Assembly (NCBI GenBank): GCA_948902155.1
Contig: CAQVQZ010000145.1
Coordinates: forward strand, 1-5,500
Length of the DNA: 5,500 nt
Direction: 5' to 3'
Source: an uncultured Oscillibacter sp.
Lineage (GTDB): Bacteria; Bacillota_A; Clostridia; Oscillospirales; Oscillospiraceae
The notes under the pieces were generated by a model that made no database searches, was not told where the DNA came from, and saw only the letters and a list, made by a program, of their open reading frames with translations. Below, piece by piece: positions 1 to 5,500 of the stretch. The translations under genes and the position numbers were made by a program. How positions within the stretch are numbered: the stretch's first letter is position 1; every line of letters begins with the position of its first letter.

Positions 1-67
1 AATGGCCGCAGGCCGTTCCGAGTTTAGCGGACTTTGCGACGACGCAGATCCGCCGCTTGGGCGTTTT
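1..67. other. Non-coding upstream region with tandem hairpins
   Basis: No convincing gene is seen here. Three inverted repeats lie in a row. The first pairs positions 1-7 with 11-17 around a GCA loop, with one G-T pair. The second pairs 27-31 with 49-53 and 33-38 with 43-48, with a single bulged C at 32, one G-T pair and an ACGA loop. The third is a short 4-bp stem, 51-54 with 60-63, followed by TTTT at 64-67. The second and third share bases 51-53, so they cannot both form fully. The region could hold the end of an upstream transcript, with the third stem a weak terminator, or an intergenic repeat. The preceding gene is outside the window. Confidence 0.4.
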
Positions 68-95
68 GACAGTTTTCAACCTAAGTCCCCGATTC

Positions 96-131
96 TCGCT
101 TCCGCGCCTCCGGAGGGCGGCGCGGAGGCGA
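96..131 (+). promoter_or_regulatory. Strong GC-rich hairpin in the glgP leader
   Basis: Positions 96-108 pair with 119-131 in a 13-bp stem containing one G-T pair. The 10-base loop, 109-118, can close two more C-G pairs. The hairpin ends 16 bases before the glgP ribosome-binding site. No T-run follows it, so it is not a standard intrinsic terminator. It could stabilise the 5' end of the mRNA, affect translation, or be part of a dispersed palindromic repeat. The base pairing is read directly from the sequence; any role is inference. Confidence 0.45.
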
Positions 132-147
132 ATTGGAATAACGATCA

Positions 148-157
148 TAAGGATGTG
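148..157 (+). promoter_or_regulatory. Ribosome-binding site that sets the glgP start
   Basis: TAAGGATGTG matches nine of ten bases of the extended Shine-Dalgarno TAAGGAGGTG and ends 7 bases before the ATG at 165. The ATG at 153 lies inside this site and so cannot use it. A TTG at 57 in the same frame has no comparable site and would add an arginine-rich, non-conserved N-terminus. Confidence 0.75.
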
Positions 158-164
158 TTTTTTC

Positions 165-2453
165 ATGCGGCTGAAAGACGAACTCTTTCAGATCACCCAA
201 GCGCGGTTTCACCTTACGCCCGAGCAGTGCGATAACCGGCAGCTGTACGAGGCGCTGCTCCTGCTCACCCGGCAGAGGGCCCAGGACCGTCCCGCCCCGG
301 CGGGAGAGCGGAAGCTGTACTATATTTCCGCCGAGTTCCTGGTGGGCAAGCTGCTGAGCAACAACCTGCTGGCCCTGGGCCTCTATAGCGAGGCCCGGGA
401 GGTCCTGGCCGGACTGGGCCGGGAGCTGGGGGACATCGAGGCCATGGAGCCGGAGCCCTCCCTGGGCAACGGCGGGCTGGGCCGCCTGGCCGCCTGCTTC
501 CTGGACTCCATCGCCGCCCTGGGCCTGCCCGGCGACGGCGTGGGGCTGAACTACCACTACGGCCTCTTCAGGCAGACCTTTGCCCACAACCGCCAGACGG
601 AGGTCCCCGACCCCTGGATTGAGGCGGAGAGCTGGCTGATTCCCACCGGGAAGCGCTTCACCGTCCCCTTCGGCGGCTTTGACCTGGAGGCGGTGCTCTA
701 TGACATCGCCGTCCCCGGCGCGGGCAATGCCTATGCCAACCGGCTCCACCTCTTTGACGTGGCCCAGCCCGCGCCTCCGCCGGAGTCCGGTATCGACTTT
801 GACAAGACGGACATCGCCCGCCGCCTGACCTCCTTCCTCTACCCAGACGACAGCGACGAGGACGGGCGGCTGCTCCGGGTCTACCAGCAGTATTTCATGG
901 TTTCCGCCGGAGCGCAGCTGATTCTGGAGCAGCTGGAGGAACGGGGCTATGGCCCGGAAAGCCTGGCGGACCATGTGGTGGTTCAGATCAACGACACCCA
1001 CCCCTCCATGGTGATTCCGGAGCTCATCCGCCTGCTGACGGAGCGGGGTCTGCCCTTCGACGAAGCCCTGGAACAGGTGCGCCGGACCTGCGCTTACACG
1101 AACCACACCATCCTGGCTGAAGCCCTGGAGAAGTGGCCCCTCTCCTTCCTGGAGAAGGCGGTCCCCCAGCTGGTTCCGGTCATCCGGGAGCTGGACCGCC
1201 GCATGAAGGAAGTCCATTCCGACCCCAAAACGGCCATCATCGACGAAGCGAATCTGGTCCACATGGCCCATATGGACATCCATTGCAGCTTTTCCGTCAA
1301 CGGCGTGGCCGCGCTCCACACGGAGATTTTGAAAAAATCGGAGCTGAAACCCTTCTACGCCCTCTACCCGGAGAAGTTCAACAACAAGACCAACGGCGTC
1401 ACCTTCCGCCGCTGGCTGGAAGCCTGCAACCCCGATCTGGCCGGCCTCCTGGACGGCTGCATCGGCCCCAGCTGGCGGCGGGACGCGGCGGAGCTGGAGA
1501 AGCTGCTGCCCTTCGCGGAGGACGAGGCGGTCCTGGACCGGCTCCTGGAAGTCAAGCTGGCCGGCAAACGCCGCCTGTGCGCCGCCCTGGAGACCGCCCA
1601 GGGCATCCAGCTGGACCCGGAGTCCGTCTTCGACATCCAGGTCAAGCGGCTCCACGAGTACAAGCGCCAGCAGATGAACGCCCTCTATGTCATCCACAAA
1701 TACCGGGAGATCAAGGCGGGAAAGCTGCCGAAACGACAGATTACCGTCTTCTTCGGTGCAAAAGCCGCCCCCGCCTACGACATGGCCAAGCGCATCATCC
1801 ACCTCATCCTCTGCCTGGAGCAGCTCATTGAGAACGACCCGGACGTCCGCCCCTGGCTGCGGGTGGTCATGGTGGAAAATTACAACGTCACCTGGGCGGA
1901 GCGCCTGATTCCCGCCTGCGACATCTCCGAGCAGATTTCCCTGGCCTCCAAGGAGGCCAGCGGCACCAGCAACATGAAGTTCATGGCCAACGGGGCCGTC
2001 ACCCTGGGCACCCAGGACGGGGCCAACGTGGAGATCGCCGGGCTGGTGGGGCCGGACAACATTTACACCTTCGGCGCTCACAGCGGCGAGGTCCTCCGGC
2101 TCTACCAGGGCGGTGAGCCGGACGGCCGGAGCTACCGCCCCCTGGACCTCTACCACCGCCCGGCGGTGGAACCGCTGGCAGACTTTCTGGTTTCGCCGGA
2201 GCTGCTGTCCACCGGCGACCCGGCGGCGCTGTCCACCCTGTGGAACGACATGAAGCGCAAGGACTGGTTCATGGCCCTGCTGGACACGGAGGCGTATATC
2301 GCCGCCAGGGACCGCTGCCTCGCGGACTACGAGGACCGCCGGGCCTGGGCAAAGAAAATGCTGGTCAACATCGCCAAATCCGGCTATTTCTCCTCGGACC
2401 GGACCATCCGGCAGTACAACAAGGACATCTGGCGTCTGACGCCAAATCCATGA
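165..2453 (+). CDS. glgP: Glycogen/maltodextrin phosphorylase (GT35 family)
   Basis: This 762-residue cytosolic enzyme uses phosphate to remove glucose from the non-reducing ends of alpha-1,4-glucans, giving glucose-1-phosphate. Seen in the sequence: the N-terminal [14 protein letters not shown] (51-64), [16 protein letters not shown] (100-115), VQINDTHPS (273-281), active-site His385 in VNGVAALH, and [10 protein letters not shown], whose Arg495 and Lys500 correspond to phosphate and cofactor contacts known in rabbit muscle phosphorylase. The pyridoxal-phosphate signature [13 protein letters not shown] (597-609) contains the cofactor lysine, Lys605. Length is slightly below the roughly 800 residues of E. 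coli and Bacillus enzymes, but both lobes are complete. The start at 165 rests on its ribosome-binding site and on where family similarity begins. One oddity is His195 where the usual motif has arginine (NTxRLW). The GH13 gene follows after 18 bases. Glycogen versus maltodextrin preference cannot be read from the sequence; malP is the alternative name. Confidence 0.96.
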   Translation: MRLKDELFQITQARFHLTPEQCDNRQLYEALLLLTRQRAQDRPAPAGERKLYYISAEFLVGKLLSNNLLALGLYSEAREVLAGLGRELGDIEAMEPEPSLGNGGLGRLAACFLDSIAALGLPGDGVGLNYHYGLFRQTFAHNRQTEVPDPWIEAESWLIPTGKRFTVPFGGFDLEAVLYDIAVPGAGNAYANRLHLFDVAQPAPPPESGIDFDKTDIARRLTSFLYPDDSDEDGRLLRVYQQYFMVSAGAQLILEQLEERGYGPESLADHVVVQINDTHPSMVIPELIRLLTERGLPFDEALEQVRRTCAYTNHTILAEALEKWPLSFLEKAVPQLVPVIRELDRRMKEVHSDPKTAIIDEANLVHMAHMDIHCSFSVNGVAALHTEILKKSELKPFYALYPEKFNNKTNGVTFRRWLEACNPDLAGLLDGCIGPSWRRDAAELEKLLPFAEDEAVLDRLLEVKLAGKRRLCAALETAQGIQLDPESVFDIQVKRLHEYKRQQMNALYVIHKYREIKAGKLPKRQITVFFGAKAAPAYDMAKRIIHLILCLEQLIENDPDVRPWLRVVMVENYNVTWAERLIPACDISEQISLASKEASGTSNMKFMANGAVTLGTQDGANVEIAGLVGPDNIYTFGAHSGEVLRLYQGGEPDGRSYRPLDLYHRPAVEPLADFLVSPELLSTGDPAALSTLWNDMKRKDWFMALLDTEAYIAARDRCLADYEDRRAWAKKMLVNIAKSGYFSSDRTIRQYNKDIWRLTPNP

Positions 2454-2471
2454 GATCGGAGGCATCCCGTC

Positions 2472-3767
2472 ATGGCAACCGCCACCCCCAAGGAATACCG
2501 CAATCAGGTCCTCTATTCGGTCTACGTCCGCAACCACACCGCCGAGGGCACCTTTGAGGCCCTCCGCCGGGACCTGGAGCGGATCAAGGCTTTGGGAACC
2601 GATATCATCTGGCTCCTGCCCATCCACCCTGTGGGCTCCGTGGCCCGGAAGGGCTCCCTGGGCAGTCCCTACGCCATCTCCGACTACCGGGCCGTCAATC
2701 CGGAGTTCGGCACGCTGGAGGACTTCCGGCGGCTGCTGGACGACATCCACCGGCTGGGCATGAAGTGCATCATCGACGTGGTGTACAACCACACCTCCCC
2801 GGACTCCTGGCTGGCCCGGCGCCATCCGGAGTGGTTCCACCGCCGCCCCGACGGCTCCATGGGCAACCGCTTCGGTGACTGGACCGACGTGGTGGACCTG
2901 GACTATTCCCATCCGGAGCTGTGGGACTACCAGATCGACACGCTGAAATACTGGGCCTCCATGGTGGACGGCTTCCGCTGCGACGTAGCCTCCATCGTGC
3001 CCCTGGACTTCTGGCTGCGGGCCAGGGCCGAGGTGGAAACCGTGCGGCCGGGGTGCTTCTGGCTCAGCGAGTCGGTGGAACCCGCTTTCATCTCCATCGC
3101 CCGGGCCCAGGGACACCCCGCCCTCTCCGACTCGGAGATTTTTCAGGCGTTCGACGCCAGCTATGAATACGACGTCTTCCCCCTCTTCCAGGACTACCTG
3201 GAGGGCCGGGTCCCCCTCAGCGCCTACGCGGACGCCCTCAACCGGCAGGAGGTCACCTATCCGGACAACTACGTCAAGCTCCGCTACCTGGAAAACCACG
3301 ACCAGCTCCGGGCGGCCTTTGTCATCCCCAACGGGGAGGCGCTGGAAAACTGGACGGCGTTCCTCTATTTCCAGAAGGGCCTGACCCTTCTCTACGGAGG
3401 CCAGGAGAAGAGCTGCGTTCACCTGCCCAGCCTCTTCGACAAGGACCCGGTGGACTGGTCCTCCGGGCCGGACCGCACGGAACAGCTGAAGCGGCTTTCC
3501 GCGCTGAAGCGGCATCCCCTGCTCACGAACAGCGCCTACCATGTCCAGGCCCTGCCCGGCGATCTCCTGTACGCCGTCCACCGGGCCCAGGGGCGGCAGC
3601 TGACCGGCGTTTTCACCTTAAAGGGCGTCTGCGGCCCGGTGCGGGTCTCCGCCCCCGACGGGCAGTATCCCAATCTGGCCGGGGACGGCAATATCGAGGT
3701 CAAATTCGGCAGGGTCTGCTGCCAGGGACGGCCCATCATCTTCGAAGCGCCCTGCCTGGAGGGCTGA
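2472..3767 (+). CDS. Intracellular GH13 alpha-amylase-family glycosidase
   Basis: A 431-residue member of glycoside hydrolase family 13, predicted to cleave or transfer alpha-glucosidic bonds in the cytosol; no signal peptide or membrane segment is present. The (beta/alpha)8 barrel covers roughly residues 10-345, with a small C-terminal beta domain to 431. Conserved region I is DVVYNH (102-107). Region II is GFRCDVAS, with Arg169 and the nucleophile Asp171. Region III is FWLSES, with acid/base Glu200. Region IV is ENHD (274-277), with transition-state stabiliser Asp277. VDLDYS (141-146) is a region V-like stretch, and domain B is short. The Lys-His that follows the nucleophile in classical alpha-amylases is absent, and Glu200 is preceded by Ser rather than the usual Gly or Ala. 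GGAGG at 2458-2462, 9 bases before the ATG, supports the start. Tight linkage to glgP suggests work on the phosphorylase's residual glucans. Exact specificity (amylase, glucosidase, debranching or transferase) is unknown, so no symbol is given. Confidence 0.9.
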   Translation: MATATPKEYRNQVLYSVYVRNHTAEGTFEALRRDLERIKALGTDIIWLLPIHPVGSVARKGSLGSPYAISDYRAVNPEFGTLEDFRRLLDDIHRLGMKCIIDVVYNHTSPDSWLARRHPEWFHRRPDGSMGNRFGDWTDVVDLDYSHPELWDYQIDTLKYWASMVDGFRCDVASIVPLDFWLRARAEVETVRPGCFWLSESVEPAFISIARAQGHPALSDSEIFQAFDASYEYDVFPLFQDYLEGRVPLSAYADALNRQEVTYPDNYVKLRYLENHDQLRAAFVIPNGEALENWTAFLYFQKGLTLLYGGQEKSCVHLPSLFDKDPVDWSSGPDRTEQLKRLSALKRHPLLTNSAYHVQALPGDLLYAVHRAQGRQLTGVFTLKGVCGPVRVSAPDGQYPNLAGDGNIEVKFGRVCCQGRPIIFEAPCLEG

Positions 3768-3783
3768 TTTCCTGTAAACGATA

Positions 3784-3821
3784 AAAACGGTCCGGCACGG
3801 TTATCCGTGCCGGACCGTTTT
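3784..3821. terminator. Bidirectional intrinsic terminator
   Basis: A perfect 17-bp stem, 3784-3800 with 3805-3821, closes a TTAT loop. The stem is GC-rich inside and has A4/T4 at its base. Rightward transcripts end in TTTT, with a further T5 shortly after; leftward transcripts end in TTTTT. It sits in the 70-base gap between two converging genes, the GH13 gene ending at 3767 and leuB ending at 3838, so it can serve both transcripts. Confidence 0.93.
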
Positions 3822-3837
3822 ACATCTGTTTTTCCGC

Positions 3838-4908
3838 TCAGACCCGAGCGCGGATCTCCGCGCCCATCTCTTTGCAGCCCAAGAGCTTCCCGCCCTCGTT
3901 CATGATGTCGCCGCAGCGGAAGCCCGCTTTCAGCGCGGCGTCCACCGCCGCCTCCACGGCATCGGCCTCCGCAGCCATGTCGAAGCTGTAGCGCAGCATC
4001 ATCGCCGCCGCCAGGATGGTGCCGATGGGGTTGGCCTTGTTCTGCCCGGCGATGTCCGGGGCGGAGCCGTGGATGGGTTCGTAGAGGCCCCGGGTCCCCT
4101 CGCCCATGCTGGAGGAGGGAATCATGCCGATGGAGCCGGTGATCTGGCTGGCCTCGTCGGAGAGGATGTCCCCGAAGAGGTTCTCCGTCACAATGACGTC
4201 GAACTGGCTGGGGTCCCGGACGATCTGCATGGCGGCGTTGTCCACGTACATGTGGAGGAGCTCCACGTCCGGGTACTCCTCCGCCACCGCCGTCACGGTC
4301 TTCCGCCACAGGCGGGAGGTGTCCAGCACGTTGGCCTTGTCGATGGAGGTCACCCGCTTCCGGCGCTTCCGGGCCATATCGAAGGCCACGCGGGCCACAC
4401 GGCGCACCTCGTGCTCCGTGTAGGAGCAAACGTCCACGGCTTTCCGCTCGCCGTCCACCTCGGAGGTGGCGTGTTCGCCGAAGTACATGCCGCCGATCAG
4501 CTCCCGGACCACCACGAAGTCGATGCCCTTCGCCGCAATGTCCGCCCGGAGGGGACAGGCGGCGGAAAGGTCCGCAAACATCCGGGCGGGCCGGACGTTG
4601 GTGTACAGGCCCATGGCGGAGCGGAGCTTCAGCAGACCCCGCTCCGGGCGGTTGGCGGAGGGCTGGGCATCCCACTTGGGACCGCCCACCGCCCCCAGCA
4701 GCACGCTGTCGCTGGACAGGCAGGTTTCCAGGCTGGAGTCCGGCAGGGGCACGCCGAAGGCGTTGATGGCACAGCCGCCCATGGGGGCCTCCCGGTAGGT
4801 GAAGGTGTGGCCGAACTTCTTCGCCACGGCGTCCAGGACGCCGATGGCCTCGTTCACAATCTCGGGGCCGATGCCGTCGCCCCGGATGACGGCGATGGTC
4901 TTGTTCAT
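3838..4908 (-). CDS. leuB: 3-isopropylmalate dehydrogenase
   Basis: This 356-residue enzyme oxidises and decarboxylates 3-isopropylmalate with NAD+ to give 2-ketoisocaproate, the leucine precursor. Visible family features in order: GDGIGPEI (10-17); [16 protein letters not shown] (92-107), with substrate-binding Arg96 and Arg106; VVVREL, with Arg135; GGMYFGE, with catalytic Tyr142; IDKANVL, with catalytic Lys191; YVDNAAMQ, with Asp223; [12 protein letters not shown], with metal-binding Asp247 and Asp251; and HGSAPDIAG (280-288), whose Asp285 is the position linked to NAD rather than NADP use. Length is normal for the family. Its ATG overlaps the leuD stop as ATGA, so translational coupling is likely. 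AAGGCGG at 4913-4919, 4 bases upstream, is a ribosome-binding site inside leuD. Related enzymes such as tartrate or homoisocitrate dehydrogenase are much less likely given the leuD neighbour. Confidence 0.97.
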   Translation of the reverse strand: MNKTIAVIRGDGIGPEIVNEAIGVLDAVAKKFGHTFTYREAPMGGCAINAFGVPLPDSSLETCLSSDSVLLGAVGGPKWDAQPSANRPERGLLKLRSAMGLYTNVRPARMFADLSAACPLRADIAAKGIDFVVVRELIGGMYFGEHATSEVDGERKAVDVCSYTEHEVRRVARVAFDMARKRRKRVTSIDKANVLDTSRLWRKTVTAVAEEYPDVELLHMYVDNAAMQIVRDPSQFDVIVTENLFGDILSDEASQITGSIGMIPSSSMGEGTRGLYEPIHGSAPDIAGQNKANPIGTILAAAMMLRYSFDMAAEADAVEAAVDAALKAGFRCGDIMNEGGKLLGCKEMGAEIRARV

Positions 4909-5402
4909 GCTTCCGCCTTTCCGGCCTTTAAAGAGGCCATGAGCCCGCCCTTTTCGATCATGTCCTTGATGAACGGCGGGAAGGGCTCCGCCTGGTAGGT
5001 CTCGTTTTTGGTGAGGTTGGTGATGACGCCGGTGTCGAAGTCCACGGACACCTGGTCCCCGTTCTCAATGCCCGCGCTGGCGGCGGGGCACTCCAGGATG
5101 GCCAGGCCGATGTTGATGGCGTTGCGGTAGAAAATCCGGGCAAAGGTGGCGGCGATGACGCAGCTTACGCCGCAGGCCTTGATGGCGGCGGGGGCATGCT
5201 CCCGGGAGGAGCCGCAGCCGAAGTTGACACCGGCCACCATGATGTCGCCCTCCCGGACCCTGCTCACGAAGTCCTTGTCGATGTCCTCCATGCAGTGGAC
5301 GGCGTACTCCTTGGCGTTGGGGGTGTTCAGGTAACGGGCGGGGATGATGACGTCGGTGTCCACATGGTCCCCGTACTTATGGACAGTTCCTTGTGCGTTC
5401 AT
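4905..5402 (-). CDS. leuD: 3-isopropylmalate dehydratase small subunit
   Basis: A 165-residue small (swivel-domain) subunit of isopropylmalate isomerase. With the iron-sulfur large subunit LeuC it converts 2-isopropylmalate to 3-isopropylmalate. Seen: [17 protein letters not shown] (11-27), which includes the substrate-facing loop YLNT (24-27), and the hallmark [12 protein letters not shown] (60-71), then [14 protein letters not shown] (87-100). The length fits the short archaeal/clostridial type rather than the roughly 200-residue E. coli LeuD. The start is the ATG at 5402: a ribosome-binding site lies 7 bases upstream, whereas an in-frame TTG two codons earlier (5408) would be only 1-2 bases from it. 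It overlaps leuB by 4 bases. leuC is not in the window and is expected beyond 5500. The same fold serves homoaconitase and dimethylmalate dehydratase, but linkage to leuB favours leucine synthesis. Confidence 0.95.
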   Translation of the reverse strand: MNAQGTVHKYGDHVDTDVIIPARYLNTPNAKEYAVHCMEDIDKDFVSRVREGDIMVAGVNFGCGSSREHAPAAIKACGVSCVIAATFARIFYRNAINIGLAILECPAASAGIENGDQVSVDFDTGVITNLTKNETYQAEPFPPFIKDMIEKGGLMASLKAGKAEA

Positions 5403-5409
5403 ATGCAAA

Positions 5410-5416
5410 CCTCTTT
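5410..5416 (-). promoter_or_regulatory. Ribosome-binding site that sets the leuD start
   Basis: On the minus strand AAAGAGG, continuing into GAGGT, precedes the ATG at 5402 by 7 bases. This is a normal spacing and decides against the upstream in-frame TTG at 5408. Confidence 0.7.
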
Positions 5417-5442
5417 CTCATGTTTCATTCGAACCAAGAGCC

Positions 5443-5500
5443 GGCAAAAGTTTCGCCAGCCTTTTCAAAGGCTGCGGGGTTCCAAGGGGCAGCGCCCATT
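5443..5500. repeat. Cluster of three palindromes, cut by the window end
   Basis: Three adjacent inverted repeats occupy the region upstream of leuD. Positions 5443-5457 form an imperfect palindrome with GGC and GCC ends. Positions 5457-5464 pair with 5467-5474 in a perfect 8-bp stem around TC. Positions 5484-5490 pair with 5494-5500 around AGC with one mismatch, and this stem may continue past the window edge. No open frame or T-run goes with them. Such modular palindromes between genes resemble dispersed intergenic repeats of high-GC Clostridia. That identity is a recollection-based inference, since only one copy is visible here. Confidence 0.4.

Noticed and set aside
66..96. Possible sigma-70 promoter with TTGACA at 66-71
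   Set aside because: The -35 match is perfect, but no good -10 lies 16-18 bases on; the best is GATTCT at 91-96 with a 19-base gap. A start there would also break the 96-131 hairpin. Not strong enough to annotate.
57..164. N-terminal extension of glgP from TTG at 57
   Set aside because: The added 36 residues are arginine-rich and unlike the family, the stretch contains the leader hairpin, and a near-consensus ribosome-binding site points to the ATG at 165.
81..3581. A 1166-codon open frame on the minus strand opposite glgP and the GH13 gene
   Set aside because: Its codons are in exact register with the sense codons of both genes, so it is open simply because the sense strand does not use TTA, CTA or TCA there. 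The first TTA in the GH13 gene appears later, at 3618. The translation shows no family motif, while the sense frames carry full catalytic signatures.
3536..4675. A 379-codon minus-strand frame overlapping leuB in another phase
   Set aside because: It is rich in Arg, Gly and Pro with no recognisable domain, and it runs through the terminator and the end of the convergent GH13 gene, as expected for a GC-driven shadow.
4069..4998. A 309-codon plus-strand open frame opposite leuB and the end of leuD
   Set aside because: It is a low-complexity antisense shadow rich in Gly, His and Val, and the opposite strand encodes intact LeuB and LeuD.
5457..5483. T-box-like stretch TGGAACC on the minus strand upstream of leuD
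   Set aside because: It lacks the full T-box core ending in ACCGCG, and no terminator with a T-run or specifier stem is visible, so a leucine T-box riboswitch is not supported.

Overview
The window is GC-rich chromosomal DNA with strong Shine-Dalgarno sites and gene families typical of anaerobic Firmicutes. The sequence style (high-GC, clostridial glycogen phosphorylase, 165-residue LeuD, palindromic intergenic DNA) suggests a gut-type Clostridia of the Oscillospiraceae/Ruminococcaceae kind. That placement is inference from recognition, not from a search.

Layout: positions 1-164 are a non-coding leader containing several hairpins. On the plus strand follow glycogen/maltodextrin phosphorylase (165-2453) and, 18 bases later, a compact intracellular GH13 alpha-glucan-active enzyme (2472-3767). 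The two are probably one transcript. A perfect 17-bp stem (3784-3821) works as a shared, two-way terminator. On the minus strand, converging on it, lie leuB (3838-4908) and leuD (4905-5402), overlapping by ATGA and read in the order leuD then leuB. From 5403 to the end is non-coding DNA with a cluster of palindromes, cut off by the window edge.

Function: the plus-strand pair is a small storage-glucan or maltodextrin breakdown module. The phosphorylase releases glucose-1-phosphate from chain ends, and the GH13 enzyme probably acts on internal, branched or short residual glucans in the cytosol. The minus-strand pair supplies two parts of leucine synthesis: the small subunit of isopropylmalate isomerase and isopropylmalate dehydrogenase. 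The large subunit, leuC, would be expected beyond position 5500.

I see no sign of a new defence, mobile or RNA-based system. The points worth a second look are the divergent catalytic regions of the GH13 enzyme, one unusual residue in the phosphorylase, a strong hairpin just ahead of the phosphorylase ribosome-binding site, and the palindrome clusters at both window ends. Two gene starts are placed at internal ATG codons rather than at more upstream TTG codons.
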